Source of the DNA: Candidatus Poribacteria bacterium
GTDB taxonomy: Bacteria; Poribacteria; WGA-4E; WGA-3G
DNA: 64,000 nt
Assembly: GCA_022822085.1 (NCBI GenBank)
Contig: JAJECK010000096.1
Coordinates: forward strand, 1-64,000
Direction of reading: 5' to 3'
This document shows, one piece after another, positions 27,708 to 35,348 of the stretch (the first letter of the stretch is position 1; every line of letters starts with the position of its first letter). The position numbers and the translations under genes are program-made. The notes below the pieces were generated by a model. The model searched no databases and had not been told where the DNA came from. It worked only from the letters and a program-made list of their open reading frames with translations.

Positions 27708-28046
27708 ATGTTAGCGAAAAGAATTGTATCAATAACACTCTGTTTGGTTATGGTCTCACTCTGTGTTTTTGCAGTATTTGTTACGACTGCTAACGCACAA
27801 GATGGAGATACCCCATCAGAGGACTCACTGTTTCCTTGGAAAGTTATTGCAAGAGATATTATATTAGTAGCAGTCTTTAGCATTGTCGGCTTAATCATAT
27901 TAATGGTGGGTTACAAAGTCTTTGATTTAGCCACGCCGTATGATCTCAACCGACAAATTGCAGAAGAGAACAACGTTGCTGCGGGTATAGCAGTTGCCGG
28001 TGTCCTTGTATCGCTTGGTATAATTGTTGCAGCTGCAATGGGATAA
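27708..28046 (+). CDS. DUF350 membrane protein with a signal peptide
   Basis: 112 residues with a TAGGAG site. The signal peptide is about residues 1-30 (SLCVFAVFVTTANA). Two membrane helices follow (about 48-68 and 90-110), separated by the DUF350 hallmark VFDLATPYDLNRQIAEENN-VAAGIA. DUF350/YjfL proteins usually have two to four helices and no known activity. A strong terminator follows at 28071. Confidence 0.8.
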   Translation: MLAKRIVSITLCLVMVSLCVFAVFVTTANAQDGDTPSEDSLFPWKVIARDIILVAVFSIVGLIILMVGYKVFDLATPYDLNRQIAEENNVAAGIAVAGVLVSLGIIVAAAMG

Positions 28047-28070
28047 GTTCATAGTTTATTTTATTTAATT

Positions 28071-28095
28071 GGGCAGGGGAGACTCTGCCCTTTTT
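28071..28095 (+). terminator. rho-independent terminator after the DUF350 gene
   Basis: GGGCAG and CTGCCC form a six-pair stem with an eight-base loop, followed by TTTTT. It separates the DUF350 gene from the PhyH gene 21 bases later. Confidence 0.8.
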
Positions 28096-28115
28096 CAGAA
28101 TTCAATGAGGTTATC

Positions 28116-28925
28116 ATGGCTGAAACGAGTTATTTGTCAGAACAAAATATCAGTCAAGAACAGATACAGGAATGGGTAGAGACCTTCCACCGTGACGGAT
28201 GTCTTTTTCTTCAGAATGTGTTGACTCCTGACCACTGTGCAGAACTCAGAGAGGATTTGGAATGGGCACTCAAAAACAATCCTAACAATCTAAATGGTGG
28301 AACCCCTTCATCTACTATGCATCTGAGTCATCGCATGTTTGAGCATAGTAATTCAAACCTTAGATTATTTGACCTGGAACCAATTGTCTCGTTTGCGGAA
28401 GCACTTATTCCAGGGGAATGTCACATAATTCACAACAACTCCTTCCAAACACGTCCTGGTGGCGGTATTACGTCATGGCATCAAGATGATTCTCCACATT
28501 ATCTCGTCACGGAGGGAGAACCCCCAAAGAATGTAAAACTCCCGGTCCTACTTTTTACTGCAAACTACTACCTTACTGATGTCACTGAGATTGAACATGG
28601 CGGGACAGAGGTAATCCCCGGTTCACATCTTTTCGGTGCATCCCCTCCGAATCCGATTGAAGGCACTGAATGGGAAGATAAAGTGCAATATAATCTCGGT
28701 AAAGCTGGAAGCGTCATAATGTTTAACAATCAGGTATGGCATCGTGGTGGTCCGAATCAGAGCCAACGCACACGCTATATTACACAGATAACTTATGCGC
28801 GCCGATTGATCGGTCATAAATTCTATCCGTTCATGAATTATAATATGCCTGAATCTGTCTATCAGGATGCAAGTCCACGTCTCCGCCGATTGCTTGGATT
28901 TCTCGGTCACGGTGCTTACGGTTAA
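28116..28925 (+). CDS. phytanoyl-CoA dioxygenase (PhyH) family protein
   Basis: 269 residues of the Fe(II)/2-oxoglutarate double-stranded beta-helix type. The iron triad is visible as H122 and D124 (SWHQDDSPHY) with the distal H209 (VWHRGGPNQ). R218 or R220 (QRTRYITQ) is placed to bind 2-oxoglutarate. Substrates of these bacterial PhyH relatives are mostly unknown; the phytanoyl name is historical. The catalytic set is intact, so it should be active. A second, divergent PhyH gene lies at 32025 and PhyH gene debris near 33.8-35.2 kb. Confidence 0.88.
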   Translation: MAETSYLSEQNISQEQIQEWVETFHRDGCLFLQNVLTPDHCAELREDLEWALKNNPNNLNGGTPSSTMHLSHRMFEHSNSNLRLFDLEPIVSFAEALIPGECHIIHNNSFQTRPGGGITSWHQDDSPHYLVTEGEPPKNVKLPVLLFTANYYLTDVTEIEHGGTEVIPGSHLFGASPPNPIEGTEWEDKVQYNLGKAGSVIMFNNQVWHRGGPNQSQRTRYITQITYARRLIGHKFYPFMNYNMPESVYQDASPRLRRLLGFLGHGAYG

Positions 28926-28965
28926 ACACGCTTGTCTTGTATTTGCATTTCATAGGCAAAACATT

Positions 28966-28994
28966 TTGTCAATATAGTAGAAGAGTGTTATAAT
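28966..28994 (+). promoter_or_regulatory. sigma-70-type promoter before the ParA-RelA/SpoT genes
   Basis: TTGTCA at 28966-28971 and TATAAT at 28989-28994 have a 17-base spacer and lie about 90 bases before the ATG at 29084. Confidence 0.72.
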
Positions 28995-29083
28995 ATTCAG
29001 GGAGAACTCCGTTAGGTTCTGCTTGTTTCATTATATCAAAAAGGTGTCCTCAGTAATATCTCACAATGGAAAGGAGAGACAAA

Positions 29084-30079
29084 ATGAAATCAATCGCTGT
29101 ATTCAATAACAAAGGAGGTGTCGGTAAAACGACCTTGACTTATCATCTTGGGTACGCGCTTGCTGAGTTGGGCTATAGAACGCTTCTTATCGATTTAGAC
29201 CCACAATCAAATCTGACACTATTTGGTTTGGAACCAGAAAACCTACACAACATCTGGCAAGTCGAGGAGGCATTTATAGATGACTTTGTTCAAGCACGTG
29301 ATGAAAAACCTATTAGTGAGTTTGAGGATATCGCACGGGATGTGCGTTCCATCCATTTTCTTTTAAAACCTACTGAGGATGGAACAGATATACCAAAAAC
29401 TCTTGCTAAACCCCTTGATCTACACGATAACTTGGGAATGATTCCAGGTAGACTTTCAATACATACTTATGAGGACAAAATTGCGAGTAGATGGAACGAT
29501 GTTTACGGTGGTGACCCACTTGCAATTCGGACTGTAACACAAATCCGAAATTTTTGTGAAGTGTATGCCAAATATTATTCCTATGATTATATTCTAATTG
29601 ATACATCACCTAGTCTTGGAATACTTAATAAAGTCATCATATCTACTGTAGACGGTTTTCTGATTCCTTGTATGCCAGACATGTTTTCGCTTTATGGCAT
29701 ACAAAATATCGGTAAATCTCTTAAAAGTTGGAAGCGCGACTTTGATACGATTTTTAACTTATTATCTGATGCAAAGTTAAGCCATTTCCCTAAGAATTTC
29801 GTTGGTTTTTTAGGGTTTACAATTTTCAACGCCAAGAAATTCACCGGCAGGAGCGAATGGGATTTGTCCAGAGCACATCACAACTACGCCATGCAGATTC
29901 CTGCTACCATTAAAGAATATATTGACCCAGACCACAGGAAACATCTAACTGACGAACAATTAGAAGATCCCGTAGGTGAGACTGCCATTATGCACTCCTA
30001 TTCAACACTCCCGAATATGGCTCAAAAATACAGAACACCTATATGGAAAGTACCAAGTTGTGGAAACTTGGAGAAATAA
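29084..30079 (+). CDS. ParA/MinD-family ATPase, ending early at an ochre codon
   Basis: 331 residues from ATG 29084, which has GGAG 7-8 bases upstream; the frame opens at 29066. A deviant Walker A motif (NKGGVGKTT) and LLIDLDPQSNLTLFGLE identify the ParA/MinD group, with IDTSPSLGILNK as the later switch region. The frame stops with TAA at 30077-30079. The same frame then stays open to TGA at 30188-30190 and encodes a plausible conserved tail (AYEKTRTGFQIFAKDLLTRP). The long form would overlap the next ATG as TGATG. So a 36-residue C-terminus has probably been cut off by one mutation. No parB gene or parS-like site is nearby, so this is unlikely to be a chromosome partition locus. Confidence 0.82.
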   Translation: MKSIAVFNNKGGVGKTTLTYHLGYALAELGYRTLLIDLDPQSNLTLFGLEPENLHNIWQVEEAFIDDFVQARDEKPISEFEDIARDVRSIHFLLKPTEDGTDIPKTLAKPLDLHDNLGMIPGRLSIHTYEDKIASRWNDVYGGDPLAIRTVTQIRNFCEVYAKYYSYDYILIDTSPSLGILNKVIISTVDGFLIPCMPDMFSLYGIQNIGKSLKSWKRDFDTIFNLLSDAKLSHFPKNFVGFLGFTIFNAKKFTGRSEWDLSRAHHNYAMQIPATIKEYIDPDHRKHLTDEQLEDPVGETAIMHSYSTLPNMAQKYRTPIWKVPSCGNLEK

Positions 30080-30190
30080 GACATAGGAACTATTTCGGGG
30101 AATAGAGGAGCATATGAAAAAACTCGAACAGGTTTCCAGATTTTCGCTAAAGACCTCTTGACGCGCCCGGAACAACTGGAGGTCAATTGA
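30080..30190 (+). other. in-frame continuation of the ParA gene after its stop
   Basis: 37 codons in the ParA frame, ending at TGA 30188-30190, which overlaps the ATG of the RelA/SpoT gene by one base. An alternative reading is a 15-codon leader peptide (MKKLEQVSRFSLKTS) with a GAGGAG site at about 30107, in another frame. The conserved-looking tail favours a former ParA C-terminus. Confidence 0.6.
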
Positions 30191-30864
30191 TGGTTGATGA
30201 AGCAAGTATAGAAGTTATTATAGAGCAAGTTCAAAGTAAACTCCATGATATAGATCTCTTTCGCGAGAACACAGCCAGATTCTTTGAAACACATCCAAAC
30301 CTAACTCAATCGCCGCAAATCGTCCATTCGGTAAAAAGTCGAATAAAGAATTTGGAACACCTCCGTGAAAAAATACAACGTAAATCGTCAACTGAAGACC
30401 CAATCACACCAGAAAGTATCTTTGATCGGATAACCGACATTGCCGGTGTTAGAGTACTTCATCTGTGTCAATCGCAATTCACACAGATTCATTCTGTAAT
30501 AAAACAAAAATTGGATAGCCAAGATTGGGTACTTTATGAACAACCGAAAGCTTATACTTGGGACCCGGAATCACAAGATTTCTTTGCCTCTCATGATTTA
30601 AAGGTTGACGTGAAAGAGAGCTTATACACCAGCATTCACTACGTCATTAAACCCAGAGAGGATTCGCCTGTTTCTTGCGAAATTCAGGTCAGAACCCTTT
30701 TTGAGGAGATTTGGGGCGAAATAGATCACCTGGTTAACTATCCTGAACCAACTGATAGTGTGTTTTGGAAAGAACAGATTGGTGTTTTAGCTCGGTTAGT
30801 TGGTGCTGGTAGTCGTCTTGCTGATTCAATCTGGCGCACCTATTCTGACTCAATGGGAAAATGA
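30190..30864 (+). CDS. RelA/SpoT nucleotidyltransferase-domain protein (small alarmone synthetase-like)
   Basis: 224 residues from ATG 30190, which has GGAGGT 7 bases upstream. It carries a RelA/SpoT synthetase core: VKSRIKNLEHLREKIQRK, FDRITDIAGVRVL, SLYTSIHYVIK and CEIQVRTLFEEIWGEIDH. There is no hydrolase or regulatory domain, so it belongs with the short synthetases that make (p)ppGpp-like nucleotides or, in toxic members, pyrophosphorylate other targets. It is coupled to the ParA gene in front and overlaps the dehydrogenase behind by four bases. The ParA partner suggests a two-gene module of unknown purpose. Confidence 0.85.
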   Translation: MVDEASIEVIIEQVQSKLHDIDLFRENTARFFETHPNLTQSPQIVHSVKSRIKNLEHLREKIQRKSSTEDPITPESIFDRITDIAGVRVLHLCQSQFTQIHSVIKQKLDSQDWVLYEQPKAYTWDPESQDFFASHDLKVDVKESLYTSIHYVIKPREDSPVSCEIQVRTLFEEIWGEIDHLVNYPEPTDSVFWKEQIGVLARLVGAGSRLADSIWRTYSDSMGK

Positions 30865-31913
30865 TTGCAATGAAAGCAATTGCGTTTACCGAACAAGGTG
30901 AAATTGATGTCTTAAAATATCAAGATGTACCTGCACCTACCCTTATTCCTGATGAAATCCTTGTTAAAGTTAAAGCGTGTGCTGTCAACTACCTTGATAT
31001 TCACGCGCGACGCGATCGACCTGAAATAAAGCAGAAACTCGAAAAAACAGGCACCCTCCACGTCCTCGGTTCTGACATTGCAGGCGAAATCGCTGAAATT
31101 TCTGGAGAACATCCCGAACTTGCTGTTGGTGACCGTGTGCTACTTGCCCCGTGTATTCCGTGCGGTGTGTGTCCCGACTGTATCAACGGTTACGAAAATC
31201 TTTGTGACACGCAACAACTACTCGGATTCCAAATAGACGGTGGTTATGCTGAATTCGTCAAGGCACCTGCAAAGAATGCGATTCGGATAGCAGAAGAATT
31301 ATCTTTTGTTGATGCATCAGCATTACCAATCGCTTATCTCACAGCGTGGCACATGCTCATTACACGCGCGCAACTCCGCGCAGGTGAAGATGTCCTGATA
31401 CTCGGTGCGGGAGGTAGTGTCGGGAGTGCGGGGTTACAAATCGCTAAACTTGTCGGGGCACGCATTTTTGCTACTGCAAGCACAGAGGAAAAATTAGTTC
31501 GCGCCAAACAGTTCGGTGCTGATGTTACTATTAATTACTCACAAGTGGATTTCTCTGAAGCGATAATTGAAGAGACAGAGGGTCGTGGTGTTGATGTAGT
31601 TTTAGAACATGTCGGTGCTGCGACTTGGGATAAAAGTATCAGCAGTCTGGCAAAAAATGGCAGACTCGTTTCGTGTGGTGTCACTACGGGAAATATTGGG
31701 GAAATTAACATCCGCAAGATGTATCAAAAACAACTCACCATCATGGGGTCTGCGTTAGGCACTCAGAAAGAACTTCGAACACTTGTTCACCTTGCAGAAC
31801 AAAAAAAGTTAGTTCCCATCATTGATCGGACTCTGCCTTTAGAACAAGCAGCTGAGGCACATCAGTTACTGGAATCTCGTAAGAACTTTGGGAAAGTCTG
31901 TCTATTGCCTTAA
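30861..31913 (+). CDS. medium-chain zinc-type alcohol dehydrogenase/quinone oxidoreductase family protein
   Basis: 350 residues. It has a GroES-like N-domain, then a structural zinc site with four cysteines (PCIPCGVCPDCINGYENLC). A Rossmann domain follows with GAGGSVGSAGLQIAKL for NAD(P)H. The start ATGA overlaps the previous stop by four bases; ATG 30870 is an alternative. The usual catalytic-zinc histidine after the first cysteine is not obvious (KACAVNYLDIHAR, LGSDIAGEI). It may therefore be a zinc-light reductase of the quinone oxidoreductase type. Confidence 0.87.
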   Translation: MIAMKAIAFTEQGEIDVLKYQDVPAPTLIPDEILVKVKACAVNYLDIHARRDRPEIKQKLEKTGTLHVLGSDIAGEIAEISGEHPELAVGDRVLLAPCIPCGVCPDCINGYENLCDTQQLLGFQIDGGYAEFVKAPAKNAIRIAEELSFVDASALPIAYLTAWHMLITRAQLRAGEDVLILGAGGSVGSAGLQIAKLVGARIFATASTEEKLVRAKQFGADVTINYSQVDFSEAIIEETEGRGVDVVLEHVGAATWDKSISSLAKNGRLVSCGVTTGNIGEINIRKMYQKQLTIMGSALGTQKELRTLVHLAEQKKLVPIIDRTLPLEQAAEAHQLLESRKNFGKVCLLP

Positions 31914-31934
31914 AATTGGAAAGATTAACAGATT

Positions 31935-32025
31935 ATACCAAATTAACTGGATTTATCTTGTTTTATTGACATTAAGTGCGGTTAGGAAACCGCACCTACC
32001 GAGACGAATCGCGTTAATTTGGTAT
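31935..32025. repeat. compact inverted-repeat element beside a PhyH gene
   Basis: Perfect 13-base inverted repeats (ATACCAAATTAAC at 31935-31947, complement at 32013-32025) enclose the hairpin GTGCGGTTAGGAAACCGCAC (31976-31995). The right end touches the stop codon of the minus-strand PhyH gene. It may terminate both convergent transcripts. Confidence 0.65.
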
Positions 32026-32918
32026 TAGGCACCAACAGGTGCTTGCGAATAAACAGATTCCTCTCCAAACTGTTCAATCAACCATCCACGCAACGGCACA
32101 TCCTCATCCGTTGGGACATAGCGACCGTTATTTCGCACAGCAGCCCCAAGCAATTGCCGTCGAATCGGATCACACCGTTCATAGAGATGTTCAACCTCCA
32201 TTTCGTCTTTCGGACGAATCCAACGGTAACCATATCCATAAAACAGTGCCTTCCGTGTCATCCGTGATGTGTTTGGGCTGCGTGAGTGCCAGAGTCGTCT
32301 ATCAAAGAGAACGGCAGTACCGGGTTCAACACAGACTGGCATTGCGTCGTTGGGTACGTCATCTGCTGTCTTTTCACGCGGGTCACGACTAATTTCTGAT
32401 TCTGGTAGGGGCACATCTGAGTAGTGGCTACCGGGGCGGATATAGAAATTACCTCTACCGGGTTCGGAGACATCTGTGAGGAAATATGCCACTTTCAAGG
32501 ACAAGCGAGGGCGCGGGTGTGTCTCCATCTCAATATTCACCCGTCCACTGTCTTGATGCCATTCCAACCAACCGTCACCTTCCTGTGTGTCCGATGGTGC
32601 TGGTGGTTTGACGTGCATGTGTGCATGGTAGAGATAGATATTCCATCCCAGAATTCCCCAGACTTTAGGTAGGGTTGTGTGATGGTCAACGAGGTTTAAA
32701 AATACGTCATCTTCCCCTAAGAAATTGGAAAAACCCCAGTGATTATCGGGTTTGGCTCTACCAGAGGAAAGGGCATCACTGTAAAGTTTATCAACAGCAT
32801 TTTTTAGGTGCTCCACCATCTCAGAAGATAACGCGTTCGGGACGTAGAGGTATCCTTGCGTTTCAAAGTGGTTTCTCTCTTCTTCTGTTAATAGGTGAGA
32901 TAGACATTCTCCGTTCAT
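32025..32918 (-). CDS. phytanoyl-CoA dioxygenase (PhyH) family protein
   Basis: 297 residues with AAGGA upstream of the ATG. The Fe(II) ligands are H121 and D123 (LEWHQDSGRVN) and H211 (LWHSRSPNTSRMTRKAL), with R219 or R222 for 2-oxoglutarate. GNFYIRPGSHYSD is the typical loop before the distal histidine. It starts MNGECLSHLLTEEERNHFET, and three decayed copies of this start lie downstream (33757, 34258, 35110), showing repeated duplication. It differs from the PhyH at 28116 in overall length and loops, so the two probably act on different substrates. Confidence 0.88.
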   Translation of the reverse strand: MNGECLSHLLTEEERNHFETQGYLYVPNALSSEMVEHLKNAVDKLYSDALSSGRAKPDNHWGFSNFLGEDDVFLNLVDHHTTLPKVWGILGWNIYLYHAHMHVKPPAPSDTQEGDGWLEWHQDSGRVNIEMETHPRPRLSLKVAYFLTDVSEPGRGNFYIRPGSHYSDVPLPESEISRDPREKTADDVPNDAMPVCVEPGTAVLFDRRLWHSRSPNTSRMTRKALFYGYGYRWIRPKDEMEVEHLYERCDPIRRQLLGAAVRNNGRYVPTDEDVPLRGWLIEQFGEESVYSQAPVGA

Positions 32919-32939
32919 AATTCGTATTCCTTGCCCTGA

Positions 32940-33743
32940 TTACCTTTTGTTACTTTCTCTTATATGTTTTTGTAATTCTACAAGATAGTTTTCTATTGGT
33001 GTTGCATTCCAATTAGGCAGGAGTTCTTCGGGTCTCGCTACAAGGCTCTCTCGGATAGGACATTCATTTACTATTTGAGGTTTCGGATACTTGTATTTGT
33101 TTCCATCTTGGTATAATTTATCAACTAATGTTGCAATATTCGTCGGTTGTGCTGTACCGATATCAAAGACACCAGGTTCCCAATCATTCACGACACGTTG
33201 AACCGCGCTGGCAACATTAGATACATGAACAAAATCACGGAGGCAACCTTTATAAGCCCTTTCAAGTTTCCCTGCCAAAATTTTGTAGACGATGCTTGGA
33301 CTTTCTTTGCCTGCTTCATCATAATCCCAAATATTGAAAGGCCGCAGGATGCATAGATTCATGCTGTTAACTGTCTGAGACATATAAAACTCAGCACAGT
33401 GTTTGCTCCATCCATAAGGAACATCAGGGTCAATCGCTGCTGCTGAGGAAATAAAGATCAATTTTGTGTCAGTCTGTTTGCAGTAATCCGCAAATTTTGT
33501 GCTGGCTCTGTAGTTGAGTTGCCAAAGCAAGTTGTCTGTTACTTGAGAATTGCTGATAGCACCGTTGTGGACTATTAGATCGTATTTAACGCCATCGCTC
33601 TTCAATTCCCGAAACATGTTAACAAACACACTGTATTTGGCATCACAATCAAATCCGTAAACGGCATGTGCATCATTAAATTTGAGTCCCTTATGGATCT
33701 GTCTGCCGAGGAAACCTTTATGTCCTGTTAGAAGAATTTTCAT
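32940..33743 (-). CDS. NAD-dependent epimerase/dehydratase (short-chain extended family)
   Basis: 267 residues with a GGGAG site. The nucleotide-binding GHKGFLG is at residues 7-13. The catalytic YGWSKHCAE (YxxxK) follows an SSAAA segment. LRPFNIWDYDEAG and DFVHVSNVASAV resemble nucleotide-sugar epimerases such as ADP-heptose 6-epimerase (HldD/RfaD). I cannot confirm the substrate. It is likely involved in surface glycan precursor synthesis, in keeping with the lipid A genes nearby. Confidence 0.8.
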   Translation of the reverse strand: MKILLTGHKGFLGRQIHKGLKFNDAHAVYGFDCDAKYSVFVNMFRELKSDGVKYDLIVHNGAISNSQVTDNLLWQLNYRASTKFADYCKQTDTKLIFISSAAAIDPDVPYGWSKHCAEFYMSQTVNSMNLCILRPFNIWDYDEAGKESPSIVYKILAGKLERAYKGCLRDFVHVSNVASAVQRVVNDWEPGVFDIGTAQPTNIATLVDKLYQDGNKYKYPKPQIVNECPIRESLVARPEELLPNWNATPIENYLVELQKHIRESNKR

Positions 33744-33756
33744 AACGTGTTACTCC

Positions 33757-33835
33757 CTCATATAGATATTCCACCGCAGAATGCACCAGACTTGGGGTGG
33801 AGTTGTTGGTAGGTCAAATAGCATTCTCCGCTCAT
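33757..33835 (-). pseudogene. PhyH gene fragment 1
   Basis: The minus strand matches two separated pieces of the PhyH gene at 32025: the segment TAGATATTCCA...CAGAATGCACCAGACTT and the start codon region CATTCTCCGCTCAT. The middle is deleted. It is non-coding debris. Confidence 0.6.
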
Positions 33836-33908
33836 TATTAGCACTCCGTTTGAATCTCAGCAAAAATCTTCCATCCGTAAACCGCTGAAATTTATATTTG
33901 ACTGTATT

Positions 33909-34100
33909 TTATCGGTTGAACATCCAGCGTGCTGCTCTGTATACCCCATAGACAGCGACAGACACAAGGACAGATACAAAGCAGATTGTGATTATCACGG
34001 CTTGAAAAGTAATGGCTACTTTGGTGAGAACGACTGCGATGCAGACCAGAAAACATATCAGAAAAATATCTCGCCATTTCAAATCTATGTTAGTTTTCAT
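33909..34100 (-). CDS. small two-helix membrane protein
   Basis: 63 residues (MKTNIDLKWRDIFLICFLVC). Two hydrophobic helices (about 11-31 and 34-52) are followed by a basic end (YRAARWMFNR). The ribosome-binding site is weak and no family is recognised. It lies among PhyH debris, so it may be fortuitous, but its composition is that of a real membrane protein. Confidence 0.45.
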   Translation of the reverse strand: MKTNIDLKWRDIFLICFLVCIAVVLTKVAITFQAVIITICFVSVLVSVAVYGVYRAARWMFNR

Positions 34101-34257
34101 TTATATTAGGGAGTGGTTGCCTCTCCCTGCCCTCACTTGATTTGATATTGCTTTAGTTCAGGTTTCTGCTCCGGATACGTGAAAGTATGGGAATATCTTG
34201 TATATCAAGGTCTGTGTCCGCATCATGTCGGATTTAATCGCGCTGTCATATCCGATG

Positions 34258-34347
34258 ACAAAGTTTTCGGCACGTAAAGGTATCCCTATTCTTCAAAATG
34301 GTTTCGCTCTTCTTCTGTTAGTAGTGAGACAGGTATTCTTTGTTCAT
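34258..34347 (-). pseudogene. PhyH gene fragment 2
   Basis: It matches the first 30 codons of the PhyH gene at 32025 (start codon at 34345-34347), with TCACTACTAACAGAAGAAGA in the coding sense, but the frame is broken and the rest of the gene is absent. Flanking sequence at 34101-34257 has no recognised content. Confidence 0.65.
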
Positions 34348-34381
34348 AATTTCTGTTCTGTCCAGTTCAATTGATCCTTGA

Positions 34382-34657
34382 TTATCCTACTGAAAAATGA
34401 ATCTTTTTGCCGACAACTTCCGCATATTTTCTTAAAGTTGAAAGCGTAACATTCTCTGCATGGTTTTCTATTTTTGAGATAGCAGATTTCTTGGTATTCA
34501 ACTTTAGTGCCATATCTTCTTGGGTTAATCCTGCCTCTTCCCGAGCTTGGCGGAGAAGGACACCGAGTTTGAATTCTAAATACCCTTTTTCGTAATTTTC
34601 TGCAAACTCAGGATCTCTCGTTTTGCGTTTTTCTACGTACCGTTTTAAATCGCTCAC
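34382..34657 (-). CDS. XRE-family antitoxin of a HigBA-like module
   Basis: 91 residues with a helix-turn-helix of the Cro/C1 type: LRQAREEAGLTQEDMALKLN and KKSAISKIENHAENVTLSTL. ATG 34657 overlaps the stop of the toxin gene by four bases, so translation is coupled. The toxin-before-antitoxin order and the HTH antitoxin are typical of HigBA/RelE-XRE pairs, and the antitoxin should repress the operon. Confidence 0.88.
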   Translation of the reverse strand: MSDLKRYVEKRKTRDPEFAENYEKGYLEFKLGVLLRQAREEAGLTQEDMALKLNTKKSAISKIENHAENVTLSTLRKYAEVVGKKIHFSVG

Positions 34658-35004
34658 TGTGTTTTTCTCCTAAAATAATCGCGTTTTCTTTTTTCAGATA
34701 ACTGAATGTCAGACTTTGGAATTTTGCGTGTCTGCTTAGAAAATGCATGATTTAGAACAACCAATCTTGGACCATCAAAAAAGGAAAGAATTCTGAAACT
34801 ATTCCTACCAACTTTAACTCTTATCTCCCATATATCATCTGTGTCGGTTAGTTTCTTAAAGTATTGTTTAGGCACTACATCTAAATCCTCAATCAAACTT
34901 AATGTCCAAGTAACTTTAGCACTCTGCCTGGCTGTGAGGGAATCCAAAAATTGCTCAATTGGGCAATTACCCGATTTTGTACGATAGAAGGTAACTTCTC
35001 TCAT
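34654..35004 (-). CDS. RelE/HigB-type (Gp49-like) toxin
   Basis: 116 residues with the phage Gp49/HigB pattern: VTFYRTKSGNCPIEQFLDSL, WEIRVKVGRNSFRILSFFD and LNHAFSKQTRKIPKSDIQL. These are ribosome-dependent mRNA endonucleases. No good ribosome-binding site precedes the ATG. The gene appears complete. Confidence 0.87.
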   Translation of the reverse strand: MREVTFYRTKSGNCPIEQFLDSLTARQSAKVTWTLSLIEDLDVVPKQYFKKLTDTDDIWEIRVKVGRNSFRILSFFDGPRLVVLNHAFSKQTRKIPKSDIQLSEKRKRDYFRRKTQ

Positions 35005-35348
35005 ATTTAAAAGTTAGTGCTCTGTCCACTTTAAAATTGTAGGACTGATCGAAGCGAAACCCGACAATATCCGTTTATCAGTGTATTCATATCCAAATCA
35101 ATGTAGTGTGCGCGTTCGGACGTAAAGGTATTCCTGTTTTCAAAATGATTTCGCTCTTCTTCTGTTAGTAGATGAGATAGGTATTCTTTGTTCATAATTT
35201 GCACTCCGTATTAGTGCTCCGTGGTTTTATAGTTATTTCAATATACATTTCACCTCGTTAGAGCTGATGCCAATGTGTATTATGTCTGAGTTTTTCCAGT
35301 CCCCAATATCGCCATAAAAAATAAGTATTCATTGTGAACAGACACTGC
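35005..35348. other. intergenic stretch with PhyH debris
   Basis: It contains PhyH fragment 3 (35110-35195). Apart from that it is AT-rich sequence with no gene, promoter or hairpin that I can support. Confidence 0.5.
35110..35195 (-). pseudogene. PhyH gene fragment 3
   Basis: It reads MNKEYLSHLLTEEERNHFEN from an ATG at 35195, closely matching the PhyH N-terminus at 32025. It then loses frame where the parent reads GYLYVPNAL. This is a truncated duplicate. Confidence 0.7.

Noticed and set aside
29084-30079. chromosome-partition ParA
   Set aside because: No parB, no parS-like sites and no origin-type neighbours; the partner is a RelA/SpoT-domain gene.
30107-30170. 15-codon leader peptide upstream of the RelA/SpoT gene
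   Set aside because: It has a plausible ribosome-binding site, but the in-frame ParA tail ending exactly at TGATG explains this sequence better.
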